From Acanthochromis polyacanthus (taxonomy: Eukaryota > Chordata > Actinopteri > Pomacentridae): a stretch of DNA of 64,000 bases. This document shows, in pieces, positions 1-12,025 of the stretch (the stretch's first letter is position 1; the number at the start of each line of letters is the position of its first letter). Where the stretch lies: contig NC_067116.1 of assembly GCF_021347895.1 (NCBI RefSeq), positions 33,057,639 through 33,121,638 of the forward strand, given 5' to 3'. A program made the position numbers and the translations under genes. The notes beneath the pieces were generated by a model that saw only the letters and a list, made by a program, of their open reading frames with translations, was not told the origin of the DNA and ran no database searches.

Positions 1-194
1 TTCAGACAAGGAAACATTTTGGGGCCCGTAAATGAGGACAACGAGAGGGTTAAAAATGTTGCAAATTTATGAGGAAATGCAGCTTCTATACCATTATTAA
101 TGGTTCTGGTCATTTCTACGTTGTTCTGCAGCATTCTAATACACCAAATACTGAGAACAGACGATGTATTTGCTCTCTAATCAGTAATTAGTCA

Positions 195-830
195 ATTGCA
201 AGTCATGGCTAAAACCAAAGAGCCAAGTTCGCTTGCTGTTCGGGTTCATCCCTGAGAGAGATGTGTATTGTGGCTTCCTACAAGACAGGGAACACTGTTA
301 TTTAATGTTTTCAAGTCCCAGTGGCCACAAAGTAAAGCAAAACCAGAAAATGAAGTTCCAAGCTGTAAAAAGTCCCAAGGGTCGTGGTAATAAGTGATCC
401 TGTGCTGCCAAGAGTGGTAGAGACCAAGAAGAATCATAGGATCACCACAAAGACCGTCCTGATGAATCTGAGTAACTCTGAGGACAACACAAGATTGTCG
501 CTGTGGACGCCAACCAAAGAGGAACCCACTTCTCCAAGACAGGGTCACAAAAGCTCCCCCAGCTGTTGGAAAACTCATTAGGACAAAGAAAGACGCTGTT
601 TGTCATCATCTCTGTCATCGGAGGAGACGAAAATTAAGGTAGTAGACACAGAGATGTTGCTTTTGTTTGGTGAATGAAAGGAGAAGCATTGAACCACAAG
701 GACACCATCCCCAAGGCCAGACATGGTGGAATGGTGATGGAATGCTTTGGGGGTGTTTTCAGCTGACAGACCAGGTAACCTTGTCAAACTAAACAGCATT
801 AGTTAAGTTAGTTTAAACACAAGACACTTG
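195..830 (+). mobile_element. Tc1-like transposon remnant, 5' part (broken transposase)
   Basis: The ATG at 205 opens MAKTKEPSS, the usual beginning of teleost Tc1-like transposases. Downstream, decayed transposase text follows in the same orientation: an RRITTKT/DRP-like segment near 425-470, a stretch with AGACAAAGAAAGACGCTGTT near 571-600, and the segment leading to the HGG...LWGCFS-type motif at 720-765. Frameshifts and stops break it. It is a dead fragment whose partner is at about 1805-2135. Confidence 0.7.
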
Positions 831-1440
831 TGCTCCAAACAAAAAGGATGTGCACTTAATGAAGGACCTAGGATCCCTGACCCATCACTATACACACCAG
901 TGAGCAGGGATTCCTAACACATCTCTGGGGGTCATCAGGTGGAAACCTTTCAACGGTGGTTCGCCTGTGTAGTCCCACAACACCTCCAGGAGGCTAGGCA
1001 GTGAACACTGGTGTCCCAGATTCACCCCCCTAATGCCAGTTCACACTGCTCCTACACCATCCAAACAGCACTGCCACGTTCAGCTGACCCAGGCCCAATT
1101 AGGAGATGCTCCAGGTAGTGACCAGTGCAGATGCTACCAGTTAGCGAGTGCCAACTTCTAAAAAGTGACAAAGAAGCTATACTTATAAACTCTCCAAAGC
1201 CCTCTAAATGCTAATACTAGCGGAAAGACTACTACCATGTCCAAAGCAAACTGACCACTGACAAAGAAACTATACAAGCCAGCTAAGTAAACTTGCTAGT
1301 GCTACATGCTAATGCTAATCACTAAAATACTTCAGCCAAGCTCACCAGAGACAGAGAATATACAAGCAGATTTTGTCTCATTTCATCTGTCATCTTCAGC
1401 CGTCACACCAGGCCACCTTATCAAAGTAAACAGCATAACT
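831..1440. other. Spacer inside the interrupted Tc1-like element, nothing recognised
   Basis: This segment lies between the two Tc1-like parts. I see no open reading frame of note and no repeat family I can name. Near 1140-1340 there are loosely repeated AGC/TAGC-rich phrases (GCTAATGCTAATC-like), which suggests degenerate repetitive DNA. Confidence 0.35.
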
Positions 1441-1722
1441 TAACACACACACACACGTTTGTACTTCTATCTTAGTGAGGACATCCATAGGCGTAATGCA
1501 TTTCCTAGAGCCTTACCCTAACCTTAACCATCACAACTGATTGCCTAACCCTAATCCTTACCCTAACCAAACCTCAATTCATACCTGTTCTCTAAAAACA
1601 AGTCTTCACCCTCAAACATGGCTGTTTCAAAGTGAGGACCGGTCAAAATGTCCTCACTTTGATAGTTAAATGCAGAAAATGGTACTCACCATGTAGCAAG
1701 TACAAGAACACAAGAACACAAG
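1441..1722 (+). repeat. Teleost interspersed repeat with CCTAACCCTAA-type core
   Basis: The run from ACACACGTTTGTACTTC through repeated CTAACC/CTAATCC units to GTGAGGACCGGTCAAAATG, TCCTCACTTT matches, from memory, a short repeat family common in fish genomes. The telomere-like CCCTAA units at 1505-1570 belong to this repeat and are not an interstitial telomere. Confidence 0.55.

Positions 1723-1723
<1 letters not shown>

Positions 1724-1800
<77 letters not shown>
1724..1800. repeat. (CA)n microsatellite, about 38 units
   Basis: An uninterrupted CA dinucleotide run. It produces spurious long open frames of alternating His/Thr or Val/Cys on both strands. The length suggests it is highly polymorphic. 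Confidence 0.98.
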
Positions 1801-1802
<2 letters not shown>

Positions 1803-1804
1803 AG

Positions 1805-2135
1805 GAAAACATTAGACTGAAAACTTGGCCTTGAGCAGCACTGGACCTTCCAACAAGACCATCCAGAAACAGTGGTCAAGAAATAGCTAACAGACAGCAG
1901 AGTCCAAGTCCAGACCTGAAACCCTTCAAGAATCTGGGGAAAGAACTGAAGACCAGAGAGTAACAGCAAGGAAGCCTTACAACCTCAAAGACCTGCAGAT
2001 CAGTACAAAAAACAAACAGCAAAATCACACTGTAAACATGCAGAAACCTTGGTAGCAATAAGAACCTGCTCTGGTGACAAAAGTTTTGCCACTGATTACT
2101 GATAAAGGGATGGAATAACTTTGGGTTTTAACATT
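1805..2135 (+). mobile_element. Tc1-like transposon remnant, 3' part
   Basis: The sequence continues the transposase of the 195-830 fragment in the same orientation. GAGTCCAAGTCCAGACCTGA at 1900-1919 decays from the family motif SPDLNPIENLW, and nearby phrases match the CQQD..KHTA and ELK parts of the DDE domain. It ends at the usual GATAAAGGG...GGAATAACTTTG 3' segment. It encodes no working protein. Confidence 0.65.
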
Positions 2136-2374
2136 AACATCTGTTGGTACAAAGTTATGTTTTGTCACTTGTTGGTCATATAAAAATCTATTTAGATTTA
2201 TATTTTATGTAAATTTTGCATGGAAATGAATCATTTTGTGCTGTATACACTGTACATGTGTTCCTTCCAAAAGCCTTTCCCATGACAAGTAGTTGGTAAA
2301 CACATTAAATTGTAGCTAAACACATCGCTCCAGCACCAAATCATTGCATCCATTTAAAAAAAAAAAACATTTGA

Positions 2375-3032
2375 AAGGCTTTTGTTTTTCATTGTATTTA
2401 TTAACAGAAATGTATTAACATTTATTATGCAGGAATGGGACCTTCTGTGAATGCATGGCACAATCATATTATATACATTCTTTCAGGAGACAGTGCACAA
2501 ACATGGTGGAGGGGTGGGGGTAAATACAGGAATCTTAAAATGACCCTTCAGTAGGCTCTGACTGCCGTGAGCCGGGTGAGAAACACTGACTGTTCTTTTT
2601 GTTTAAGTTAAAAATGTTTATTTTTATAAAGAAACATGGCTATTACCAAGAAACAAAAAAAGTAATACTACCGTTTTGTCACATCAATTTTTTCTATATA
2701 CAACCTAAGGACAGGTAATTCACACAAACCAGAAGGAGAATCTACCACAGTGCTAGGCTGGAGCCTGTTTTTTTTACTCTGTAACTGTAATAATATACAT
2801 AATTCTCATGTAACACAACAATCACGTGTGCAGCTGATCACCCCACTTTACTTTAAAGAAACTACATCAGAGCAAACCTGTGTTTGTTCCTCTCTTTAGC
2901 TTATAATGCTTTTAAAGCTCATTGCACATTTCACCCGCCGCAGACGTTTGTCTTCGCTGAATGCCTGCATGAACGTGTGCATCGGGTGATTTAAACGCAG
3001 TCTGTCTGTGGCAGATCTTCTTTGAAAAAGGC
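2375..3032 (-). other. herc2: herc2 3' untranslated region
   Basis: This is the untranslated tail below the stop codon at 3033. A minus-strand AATAAA polyadenylation signal lies at 2402-2397, and a second candidate at 2622-2617; I favour the distal one as the transcript end, near 2375-2385. No other coding feature is seen here. Confidence 0.6.
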
Positions 3033-6000
3033 TCAGTGTCCAGTTAGGTAGTCCTGGGTGGAGTCTGAAGCGAAGGAGTCGGCGTCCTCGTTATCGGAGT
3101 CCTCGCTGCTGTCGTCGGCCGCCGGCTCTCCGGACAGGGCGATGCGCGCGTAGTCGTCGGTATCGATGGACTTGCAGAAGTGAATGGCATATTTTAGTTT
3201 CTCTTCCAGCACCTGCTTACATGAGTACCTGGGCAGCTTGAGCAGGAAGAAACATGTGTAGGACTCCGGCAGAAAGTGGTCAGGAGGGTTGTACTTATCC
3301 AGCACCTGGAGACAAACAAGATCAGGTCCATATTAAAGCAATGAAAGTCCACAAAACAAATAACTCTGAATTTAAAAGCACCCAGTGGGATTTTTCACTT
3401 CACTGTTTGTCATTAAACACATTTTGTGGCCTGTTAGTCACACATTTTACATCACTACTATCAGGAGGAATCTGAAGCCTACAATGGGAGGCTTTATTTG
3501 ATGTCTACATGTCCTCTGGTTCACCATCATGAAGGATGTTTCAGGGTTCAGATTTCTGCTCAGAGGAGCGAGGACGGATTTCAGAGGATGCATGAGACCA
3601 ACCTTAGCGTAGGTCTATTATTAGACGGGTTCAGTGCTTTATTTAGACTCTCTCAGTGACTAGTGCTGCTTTACCACAATATCATTATGAAGAGAAAAAT
3701 ACAACTCAGGTGAGTTAAAAGAATGACTGACAGTGTTTGTTAGTGTCTACACTGAGATCTTAAAAGAAAAGAATTCTTTTTTAGAAATCAACAAAATAGC
3801 ACCATTTATCGGAGCCACAAACTATAAAAACAGGAAGAATGGTTGGATTTCCCACTTTCTGATGGTCTGCAAAATACTCAGCTGTGAAGTGTGGTTTCCA
3901 CTGGGGAAATTAACCAAACCTAAATTCATCAAAAACGTTTTTATTCTATGTTCAATTTCTGTAAAATAAATAAATAAATAAATCATGTACAGATTCTGTA
4001 CAAAAACTAAAACCTATGCACTCTTCACTGCAACTGCAGAACCATTAGTGACCCAGCTGTGACCAACAGTCACCGAACAAAAATTCAAAACAGGAAGGCA
4101 AAAACAAGCGGGCAGAAGTAATAGTGGAAGTAATTCTTAATATTTAGATCATTTTTCATATCTGTGGACATACACCAGTATTTGCTGCTGACCCAACTGT
4201 GCTGCAGTCTTGAGAAACTCATTCTGCTTCTGGTGTAACTGGAAAAGAAAGAAAGTCTTCTTTCTCCATTAATATATTTCCTCAATTATTTTCTTTTTGG
4301 TTCCTTGAATCTCTCACAATTGCAGAGAAGACAAGGAAAACGAGAAACAGTTTCACAGTTGCCGGTTTCCCATTAACCTTGCCAGCAAGTTGATTTCTCG
4401 CGATATTTGTGAGTTCACAAATCTCTCAAGAAAGCATCTTGTACCGCTCCCGCTTTCACTGTTCGTACAGAGCCAAGTTGGCACGGGCCAATCACGCAGC
4501 AGTATTCGTGTGTGGGGCGGGATATCCGGGTGTGAAGACGACACCACTCCAGACGACACCAAGCGCCAGTAGATCAAAACAAACATGGCAACGGAGGACA
4601 ACGATGGTGTAGATGCTTCTTTGAAGGAAGAACAACGAGAGGCTCTTTGTGCATTTCTGGATGGTAAAGATGTTTGTGCTTTTTCACCTACGGGTTTTGG
4701 TAAGAGTTTAATCTACCAATTGGCTCCGCTCGTTGTGAAGATCCCGCGATTGGCTAAAAACAAACCTGTCAGAGGCGGGACATACTGTTGCATTGTCCAA
4801 TCCGTGCCTCTTTCCTCTGAACGGATTTACATGGAGCGGTCCCAGATTGATATTGTGGAGTACTATCAAGTACTACACAATTATTAATCTGGCTATTGCC
4901 AGGTTAGTTTCCCATGCCTTTGTTGACACATTGCTATATTTCTTTCTATAGTGATAAAACTAGAGATGGTAGTGATTACTTGTTAAACGATCAATTGCCA
5001 TTTTACCAGTTAAAATGTTTAAACCGATATGGCAGAAGACAAAGACATGCATGTCAGAGAGTGTATTTTACATTAGTTGCAGTACCCGGTTGCACCACCA
5101 AGTGGAGCCTCTCACTGTTTAACCCTTTGATGCTCAACATGAGTCAAAAGTGACCCAAATCCAATAGAAAATGGGTATCTGCTGACCCACATCACAGGGT
5201 TAAACAGGAGAAATCTGAAGAGTCTGAGAGCAAGCAGAGAGCACTGTGGTAGTACAGAGCCACCATGACAAAGTCTCCTGTGACACTTAATGCCTACCAG
5301 CCAGAGCTCATACTTTGTTATCAAGTTAATGTATTCTATTACAAGAACACTGTGCCCTAGTCTCAGTCAGTTCCTTTGGTGTTGTCGATTAATGAACTGC
5401 TCAGTGGGCAGCACTGTTGTGTTGTAGCTAGAAGATCTCCGGCTCACAGCCCAGTCTGGGTCTGGGATCTTTCTGCATGGAGTTTGCATGTTCTCCCTAT
5501 TCATGTGTGGGTTTTCAGTGGGAACTCTGGCCTTCCTCCCAAAGTTCAAAAACATGCTGAGATTACCTGGTGATTCTAAATTGTTCGTAAGTGTTTGTCC
5601 CTCTGTGTAACCCTGTGATAGACTGGTGGCCTGTCCAAGGTGTCCCCTGCCTTCGCCCCAAGTCAGCTGGGATAGACTCCAGAGCCTCCGTGTATAGACT
5701 ATGGATGGATGGATGTTTTGGAAGGCTGTCAATTGTCAGTTGAGAAAATAGTTCCATATTTGTAGCTAAAATACTGCAGTGAGTGTTGCACCACTCATCA
5801 CCATTCAAAGGAGGACCCACCATTAAAAACTTCCACGGGTAAGCTTTGTCAGAGTCAACCTTCTCACCTGCACAACAAAATCCCGTCCCCGGAAGTCAGC
5901 GATGGTTCGTGGCAGGCGAGTGCGACCCCAGACAAACCTCAGGAAGAGAGACCTCTCTGTGTTGGAGAAGGACTCCATCACCTCCCAGAACCACTGGATG

Positions 6001-9000
6001 AGCGGTGCCGTTGGCTCCACCCCCTTATAGGTGGCTACTGACTTCAGCAGGTGGAGCGGGATGTCTGGGCTTCCACACACCTGAGGAGAAGGAAAAATCT
6101 GTTGCAAAATCTGCTCACAGCTGGAAGACAGAGGTAGTTTGTCTACCTACAACTGTTCTCGCTCACCATCGTTTCCAGCTCGTAACCGGTGAAAAGTGAC
6201 AGGAGGGGGACGGGAACCACTCGAGCCATTCCTTCGCGCACTGCAGATACCTGCTCGTCAAACTCATGTAGTCTGCAGGGTGACAAAAAAAGGTATAAAC
6301 ACAAACCAAACCACAAATGTGTGTGTTCACTGGGCATGTTTTCTCACCTGTAGTTAATGGCCAGGCGGACGTATTCGGCTCGGTTCTCCAGGGTGATGTG
6401 GGAGTATTTGGAGCTGAGCTGGATGTCCTGACCGCTGGCGTTGGGCACCGTGAAGGGAAGTGTCATTGCCTCAAACTCCTCAGCTGTGGCCTCGTTGTCA
6501 CGGATGTACATCAAGCCAGGAATAAAATCCTTATCAACCTGAGAACACAAAAGTGCCGCATTGATTTTTCTCTTAATAAACTGTAATTTATTATTATTTG
6601 TGTGTATAAAAGCATGTGTTTAAGTGCACTCATGTCCACAACACAGTTCCTGTGAGCTTCCAGATCTACTCTTTCCAGTCTTGTGCTGAATTCAGCAGCC
6701 ACCTAACCTTTTTAATATCTCAGGGGCAAAACCACAAAACAAGAGCAGCTTTGTGAGTGAAAAGGGCCTTTTTTCCCCATTTCACTCGCTTCCCAAAGAC
6801 GGTTCAGGAGCTCATGATCAGAGCGTGAGGGCAGGAGTGGACTCACACCATCTCTTAGGCAATAGTCAAGGCTGTGGCTCTGTCATAAACTGAATGTAGA
6901 CTTCTGAGGAGCAGGTACAGTGTGACCTTCCAGAAATGTCTGGAGAACTCGGTACCATTAGAGAGCAGTGAGCTGATTGGCTTAGGTTTTAATCTGAGGA
7001 GGAATGTATAGGAATGTGTTCTTTTTGCACGTTATAATCACACCGTGAGGGTTTAAAAGTTATACAATGTCTGATATAAAGAGAAACATTGCTTTTTCTA
7101 ACTGGAAGGAAGAGATGATAGAGACCACCAGAGCCCATGTGAAGTCTACAGAGTTAAAACGAGTGATGCTGCTGTAAAAAGTTCCAAATGGTCATTATGA
7201 GAAGACGGGCCTCACATGATTAACATTTTCATATTCCAAAACTCTTACTCTTTTCTCTGGGGTTTACTTTTATGAGTCAGATTCTCCAAACTCTCTTAAC
7301 TACACAAATTGTTATAAACTATAAACTGAAGAATCCCATCTGTTCAGACGATTCGGCTCCACTGCCACCACTTCCTCTTAGAAAGGTGAAACAAATGCAG
7401 TTCTTCGGTAACCAGATTAACAACAGACGAGTGACAAATTAAAGGAAAAACCAACATAATGGGTCTTAACAAGGTGTTTGGCCACTATGTGCCACCAGAA
7501 CAGCTTTAGTGCACTGTTGCATTTATTCTCAGAGTCTCTGAACTCTACTGAAAGGATGATAACCAATTTTCCAAAAGGTATTCCCTCATTTGGTGTTCTG
7601 AAGAGGACAAAATTTCCCCCAATTGTAATTCACTGCATTTTCACACTCAACAAACCATTTCCATTGCATCCTATGGATAAAGATACTGTCATCCTTGAAG
7701 AGATCACTCCCATCAGGATAGAAATGTGACCCCTAGAATTAAGGTGATTCCTTAAATCAACTTTGTATTGACTATTAGTGACTCTTTGGTCAAATAATTA
7801 CAATGGATTAGATTTATATAGCGCTTTTCAAGGCACTCAAAGCGCTTCACAATGAATCCACTGTTCATTCACTCACACATTCTCACTCTGGTGGTGGAAA
7901 ACTACATTTGTAGCCATGGCACAGCTGATCTGGGGCAGACTGACGGAGGCTGCAATCCACGCCTACAGCCCCTCTGACCACCACCAACATTCATACTCCA
8001 GTGTGAGAGCAGCACTGGAGGCAAGGTGGGTAAAGTGTCTTGCCCAAGGACACAACAGCACATGAGTAGGACAGAGCGGGAATCGAACCACCGACCCTTC
8101 GATCATTGGATGACCTGCTCTACCACCTGAGCCCCAAATACAGACAGAAACAATGTCATCCAAGTGCATTTGACATCATTAGGAAGCCATGAGATCCCTT
8201 CACTGTAGGGTTTAAGGATTTAAGGGACAGTATATATGACAGGGTGTATCTGTTTGACTTTCTAAAGTATTGCTTCAATGCTTGTGATGTTCTAGTGTCA
8301 GGGAGCTGTAATATATACTCTGACTAGCTCATTCCACTGTATGTGAATGTGACACAGACATGGCTTCGGGTCATGTGATTATTTCTGGAAACGGTCATTT
8401 CGTGCTTCACTGTGATCGGATTTGCTGTCTCATAATTTAATACAAACAAGCGTTTCTCATTAATGCGGCAGAATGTCTGTTATTGACCAATTTGATGGGT
8501 CTGGACCACTAATGAATTCTGTTTGCTCTTGAGAAACTTCCAGGAATAAAAATCTCTTTCATCACTCCTAAGTGACACTTCAGTACAAATGCACTCATAT
8601 GAGTAGTTCTGGCATGAGGCCCAGTGTTTGAAATATTAGTTATATTTTCACACCAAGTAAGTCCTCATCAATGCACACTGAGAGCTCCATTGTGTTCTGA
8701 GGAGCAGGACTGTGGACGTACCTCACTGAGGTCAGCGATGGTCAGGTTCATGCCTGCCAGCTGCTTCCATACAGGCTCTGCCAGATTCAGGCTAAGAGGG
8801 CTTCCAGTCCGGATTGCAATACCTAGGAGCACTCCTGCAGACGCAGCAAGCAGAGCGCATTACTCACAGATCAGACATGAGCAATCATCTGTCACCATGT
8901 GGCGGAAAATGCATTCAACAAACAAAAAGGAAAATCTGCATGAACAGAAAACATGCTCAACAGTGCAAGTCAGGTGTTTTATCAGCAAAACAAATGTGCA

Positions 9001-12000
9001 TAAACTATTTGTACTTTTTAAATTAAAAGCATATTTTCAGTTTTTGTTTATCGAGGATTAACACCCCAGACCTGTCTGGGAGATTAACTGGATTATACCT
9101 AGGAAGCGGAACATGCTCATGTGAAGAGGGGACTTGGCTGCTGGGTTCAGCAGGAAACAGTCCCTGTTGGCGCCCGACTCGTCGCGGCCGTTAGGGGTGA
9201 CGATGAGCAGGGGAGTCAGAGCGTTCTGCAGCTCCTCACACATTTCTGCAATGGACTCGCTGTAGCCGCCACCACAGTCATCAACGGACTCCCCTAAGGG
9301 AAAAAAATGTGTATTTAAAACATATGGGAAATTTAACTGACAGATAGATGTTACTTCTAAAGACAATGCTGAGTGAAGTGTGAGGGAGGGGTGGACACCC
9401 ACCTACAAATTTAACCTTCCACACTCGGTGGGGGAGCAGCAGGCTGTCAGGGCTGAATGAACTCATTTTGGCACACATCTGACCAAATACAGACTTGGTT
9501 CCGTCAGGACCTGCCAAGCCCCCTTTGCTACGGGAACGCTTCACCTGCAGGGTGAAGAAGAAGGGGGAAAAAGGATGAGATTATGGTTTGATTTGTTTCT
9601 GTTCTGTGCCTAATAACTTCCTGCTAGATAGAGAGGAAGGGCTGATATGCATGAACGGCTGGATATGACAGCTCTGCCCTCCAAAGACAGAGTTACATGG
9701 TGGGGAGAGGGGAGGTGAGGGGGAGAGGCAGCGGGGCAAGTCTAGACTATGTGGAGGAAAGTGTAAAACTCAGAGCAAGACTCCCTTCAGACAGGAAGGA
9801 GTGTAGATCACACACCACGAAAAAATCCCCTTATGAAAGACATCACATGTAATGCTGAGGAGTCAGTCTGGAACGCAGCCTCACAGCGAGAGAGGGGGGA
9901 GGGAAGTACAGCTAGAGGGAGGGCAGGAGACTTGAAAGGAGATAAAAATGATAAAAATGGGCTGGGTAATGTTTGTACTCTAAAGATTCTGCTCATCGAT
10001 TTTGGTTCTTGATGAATGTCAAATGTGATTCTTTGAGAGGCAGGAAGTTAGAGTTACTGCAACAGTAAAATCCCAATTTCTAGTTATATAATGAGGAAAA
10101 ATCTAATCATCCAATGACAAAATATACTCTGTTACAGTATAACTGTCAACATTTTTACTTTTAATGCCATAGTACACTTTCCTGATTATGCTTGGATACC
10201 TGTACTTTACGGCAAACTTTCAATGCAGGGCTTTTACAGTGTAAGGATCAGCACTTTTATCCAATAACAATACACTGTTCATACAGATCATAACAACTAC
10301 ATCGTTCATACTGTGCATATAGACTGTATAATTCCTCCATTTCATCCCATTATATGCTGCATAAATCTTACTGTCCATACTCTTCATACAGCATGTTAAC
10401 CCCAACCTTTCCACATATACTACTGTTCAAAAGTTTTGGGTCATTTAGAATGTAGCCAATGGTGTTGAAAGACTAACTGATGATTAGAAAACCTTTGTGC
10501 AATTCTGTTAGCACATGGATAAAAGTGTGAGTTTTCATGGAAAACATGAATGCATGGGTGAACTCAAACATTTGAAGAGTGGTGCACATTTATCTGTGTT
10601 TATATTGTGCCCACAGCTATTATATTTACATACTTATTTGTTCATAACTCTCTGTCCATAATATTCATTCTCTATATAATGCACTTTACTGCTCTTTTGC
10701 ACTTCTGGTAAGATGCTAAACTAGTGGGGTACTTGGTACACTGTGCAATGACAATTATGGTAAGTGGAATCTAATCTAATCAAACACCTAAGTAATTCTT
10801 CCACCACTCCCCATCTCTACAAACACTTATTATATGAAGTGTCAATGAGATTAATACGGCCTGATTACAGCCTGATTGTAGATCCACTTTAAGGAAGGTA
10901 GTAATTTAGACCAGTTTGTTTGTTGTGTGAAGTCAGTCTGTGCTGTTGTGTGACAGAAATAGCACAAAACTGCAGTAAAGTGCTGCTACAAGGAGTTGAA
11001 AAGCAACTTCAGTCAGCAGTAACATGCCTTGATCAGCAGAATAGTTACTGAAAGTTTGTGTTGTGAATTTAGGATTCTTGTTCATAACCATTCTTCACAG
11101 CAGAGTTGTGAAACACTTCTCACCACAGATAAATGTTAGAGGAAACGCAGAGTTGGATGAAGTAATCATAACCATAGAGACAGTGGTCTTTTCTCTTGTT
11201 TCTTTAATATTTTCTTGTTTATTTTAGCTACTTTACTGTAAGTGCAAAGTCCAAAAACTGTAGTCTTTGCTAAATAAAGATGACTGTTACAGGAAGGTCA
11301 CACAATTTGTAATACTCACCTGCTATCAAGCAACTCAACAGAAGCAACATAAGTGAGAACTATGTCACACTCACAATTTATTATTAAGATGATGTATTAG
11401 GAGGTAGGAAGAAACTCAGACATTTAACTACCTTGACTAATTCTGTCGACAGATAGTGGATACTGTTCATAAACTAGCGTGAGTAAGCGGGATCAACAAT
11501 GAAATTTTCCTAATGATTAATTTAGAATCTGACTGTTAGAGCTGGTTCTTGTATTATGAGCGACCATAGTGTACTTAAAACGTGTGCTGTTTGCATTTAT
11601 TTGCAGCCGTACCTGTATCCTGTTCAACTCCACCACCGGTCCGTGCTGCCTGTCTCTCACCATCGTGGCTTGAACCACCTTTCTAAAAGCTGCTTCCTGT
11701 TAAGATGAAAAAAATGTCCAACCAAATGAAGGAAGTGTGAGTTTTAGTGCCAAACAAACATAGAACATTATTCTGCTCTCTATGTTTTATATGCCTGTTT
11801 CTGTTTTTAAGTTCCATGCTGTCTCACCTTGCCCTGGGAGATGAGGATCCCCCTGAGAGTGTCGAAGCCCACTGAAGGGCCGTGACCTGTCTGACCCAGG
11901 CGACCCTCCAGGTCAAACATGGGTATACAAGGGCAGAAGAGCTCTGAGATGTGATGCAGCAGCAGCAGCCTGTTCCTCAGGGCCATGATGGGGATCTCCT

Positions 12001-12025
12001 GCAGGTGGTTGTACTCCATAGGAAC
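3033..12025 (-). CDS. herc2: herc2 exons 82-90: HECT catalytic domain and acidic C-terminal tail, residues 4332-4835
   Basis: Coding exons: 11828-12025, 11613-11696, 9403-9544, 9099-9293, 8722-8834, 6348-6538, 6167-6272, 5868-6080, 3033-3305. The N-lobe starts around [20 protein letters not shown]. The C-lobe includes [40 protein letters not shown] and, in the last exon, [20 protein letters not shown]. The catalytic cysteine is the TGT at 3254-3252, residue 4763 by my count (human C4762). The HECT domain is followed by the acidic tail [20 protein letters not shown] and ends [10 protein letters not shown]. Every catalytic feature is present. Confidence 0.97.

Larger units (their letters stand above)
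9545..11612. other. herc2 intron between exons 83 and 84, 2.1 kb, mostly repeats
   Basis: The intron contains purine-rich stretches at about 9690-9740 and 9885-9940 and the repeats at 10205-10790. The remainder (10790-11612) is unremarkable AT-rich DNA. Counting back from the last exon, this is the likely counterpart of human intron 86, which holds the OCA2 enhancer. Confidence 0.5.

Noticed and set aside
1500..1570. CCCTAA units resembling an interstitial telomere
   Set aside because: Units are irregular and embedded in a known-looking fish dispersed repeat (1441-1722).
1632..1969. Open frames over the CA run on both strands
   Set aside because: They are simple His/Thr and Val/Cys translations of a microsatellite.
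1..2380. Start of the neighbouring oca2 gene
   Set aside because: Expected by synteny but no OCA2-like coding sequence is visible; only repeats are found in this stretch.
8075..8135. Possible functional tRNA gene (A and B box on the minus strand)
   Set aside because: The tRNA-like part is fused to a SINE body and tail and does not fold into a full cloverleaf with an acceptor stem; it is a SINE head.
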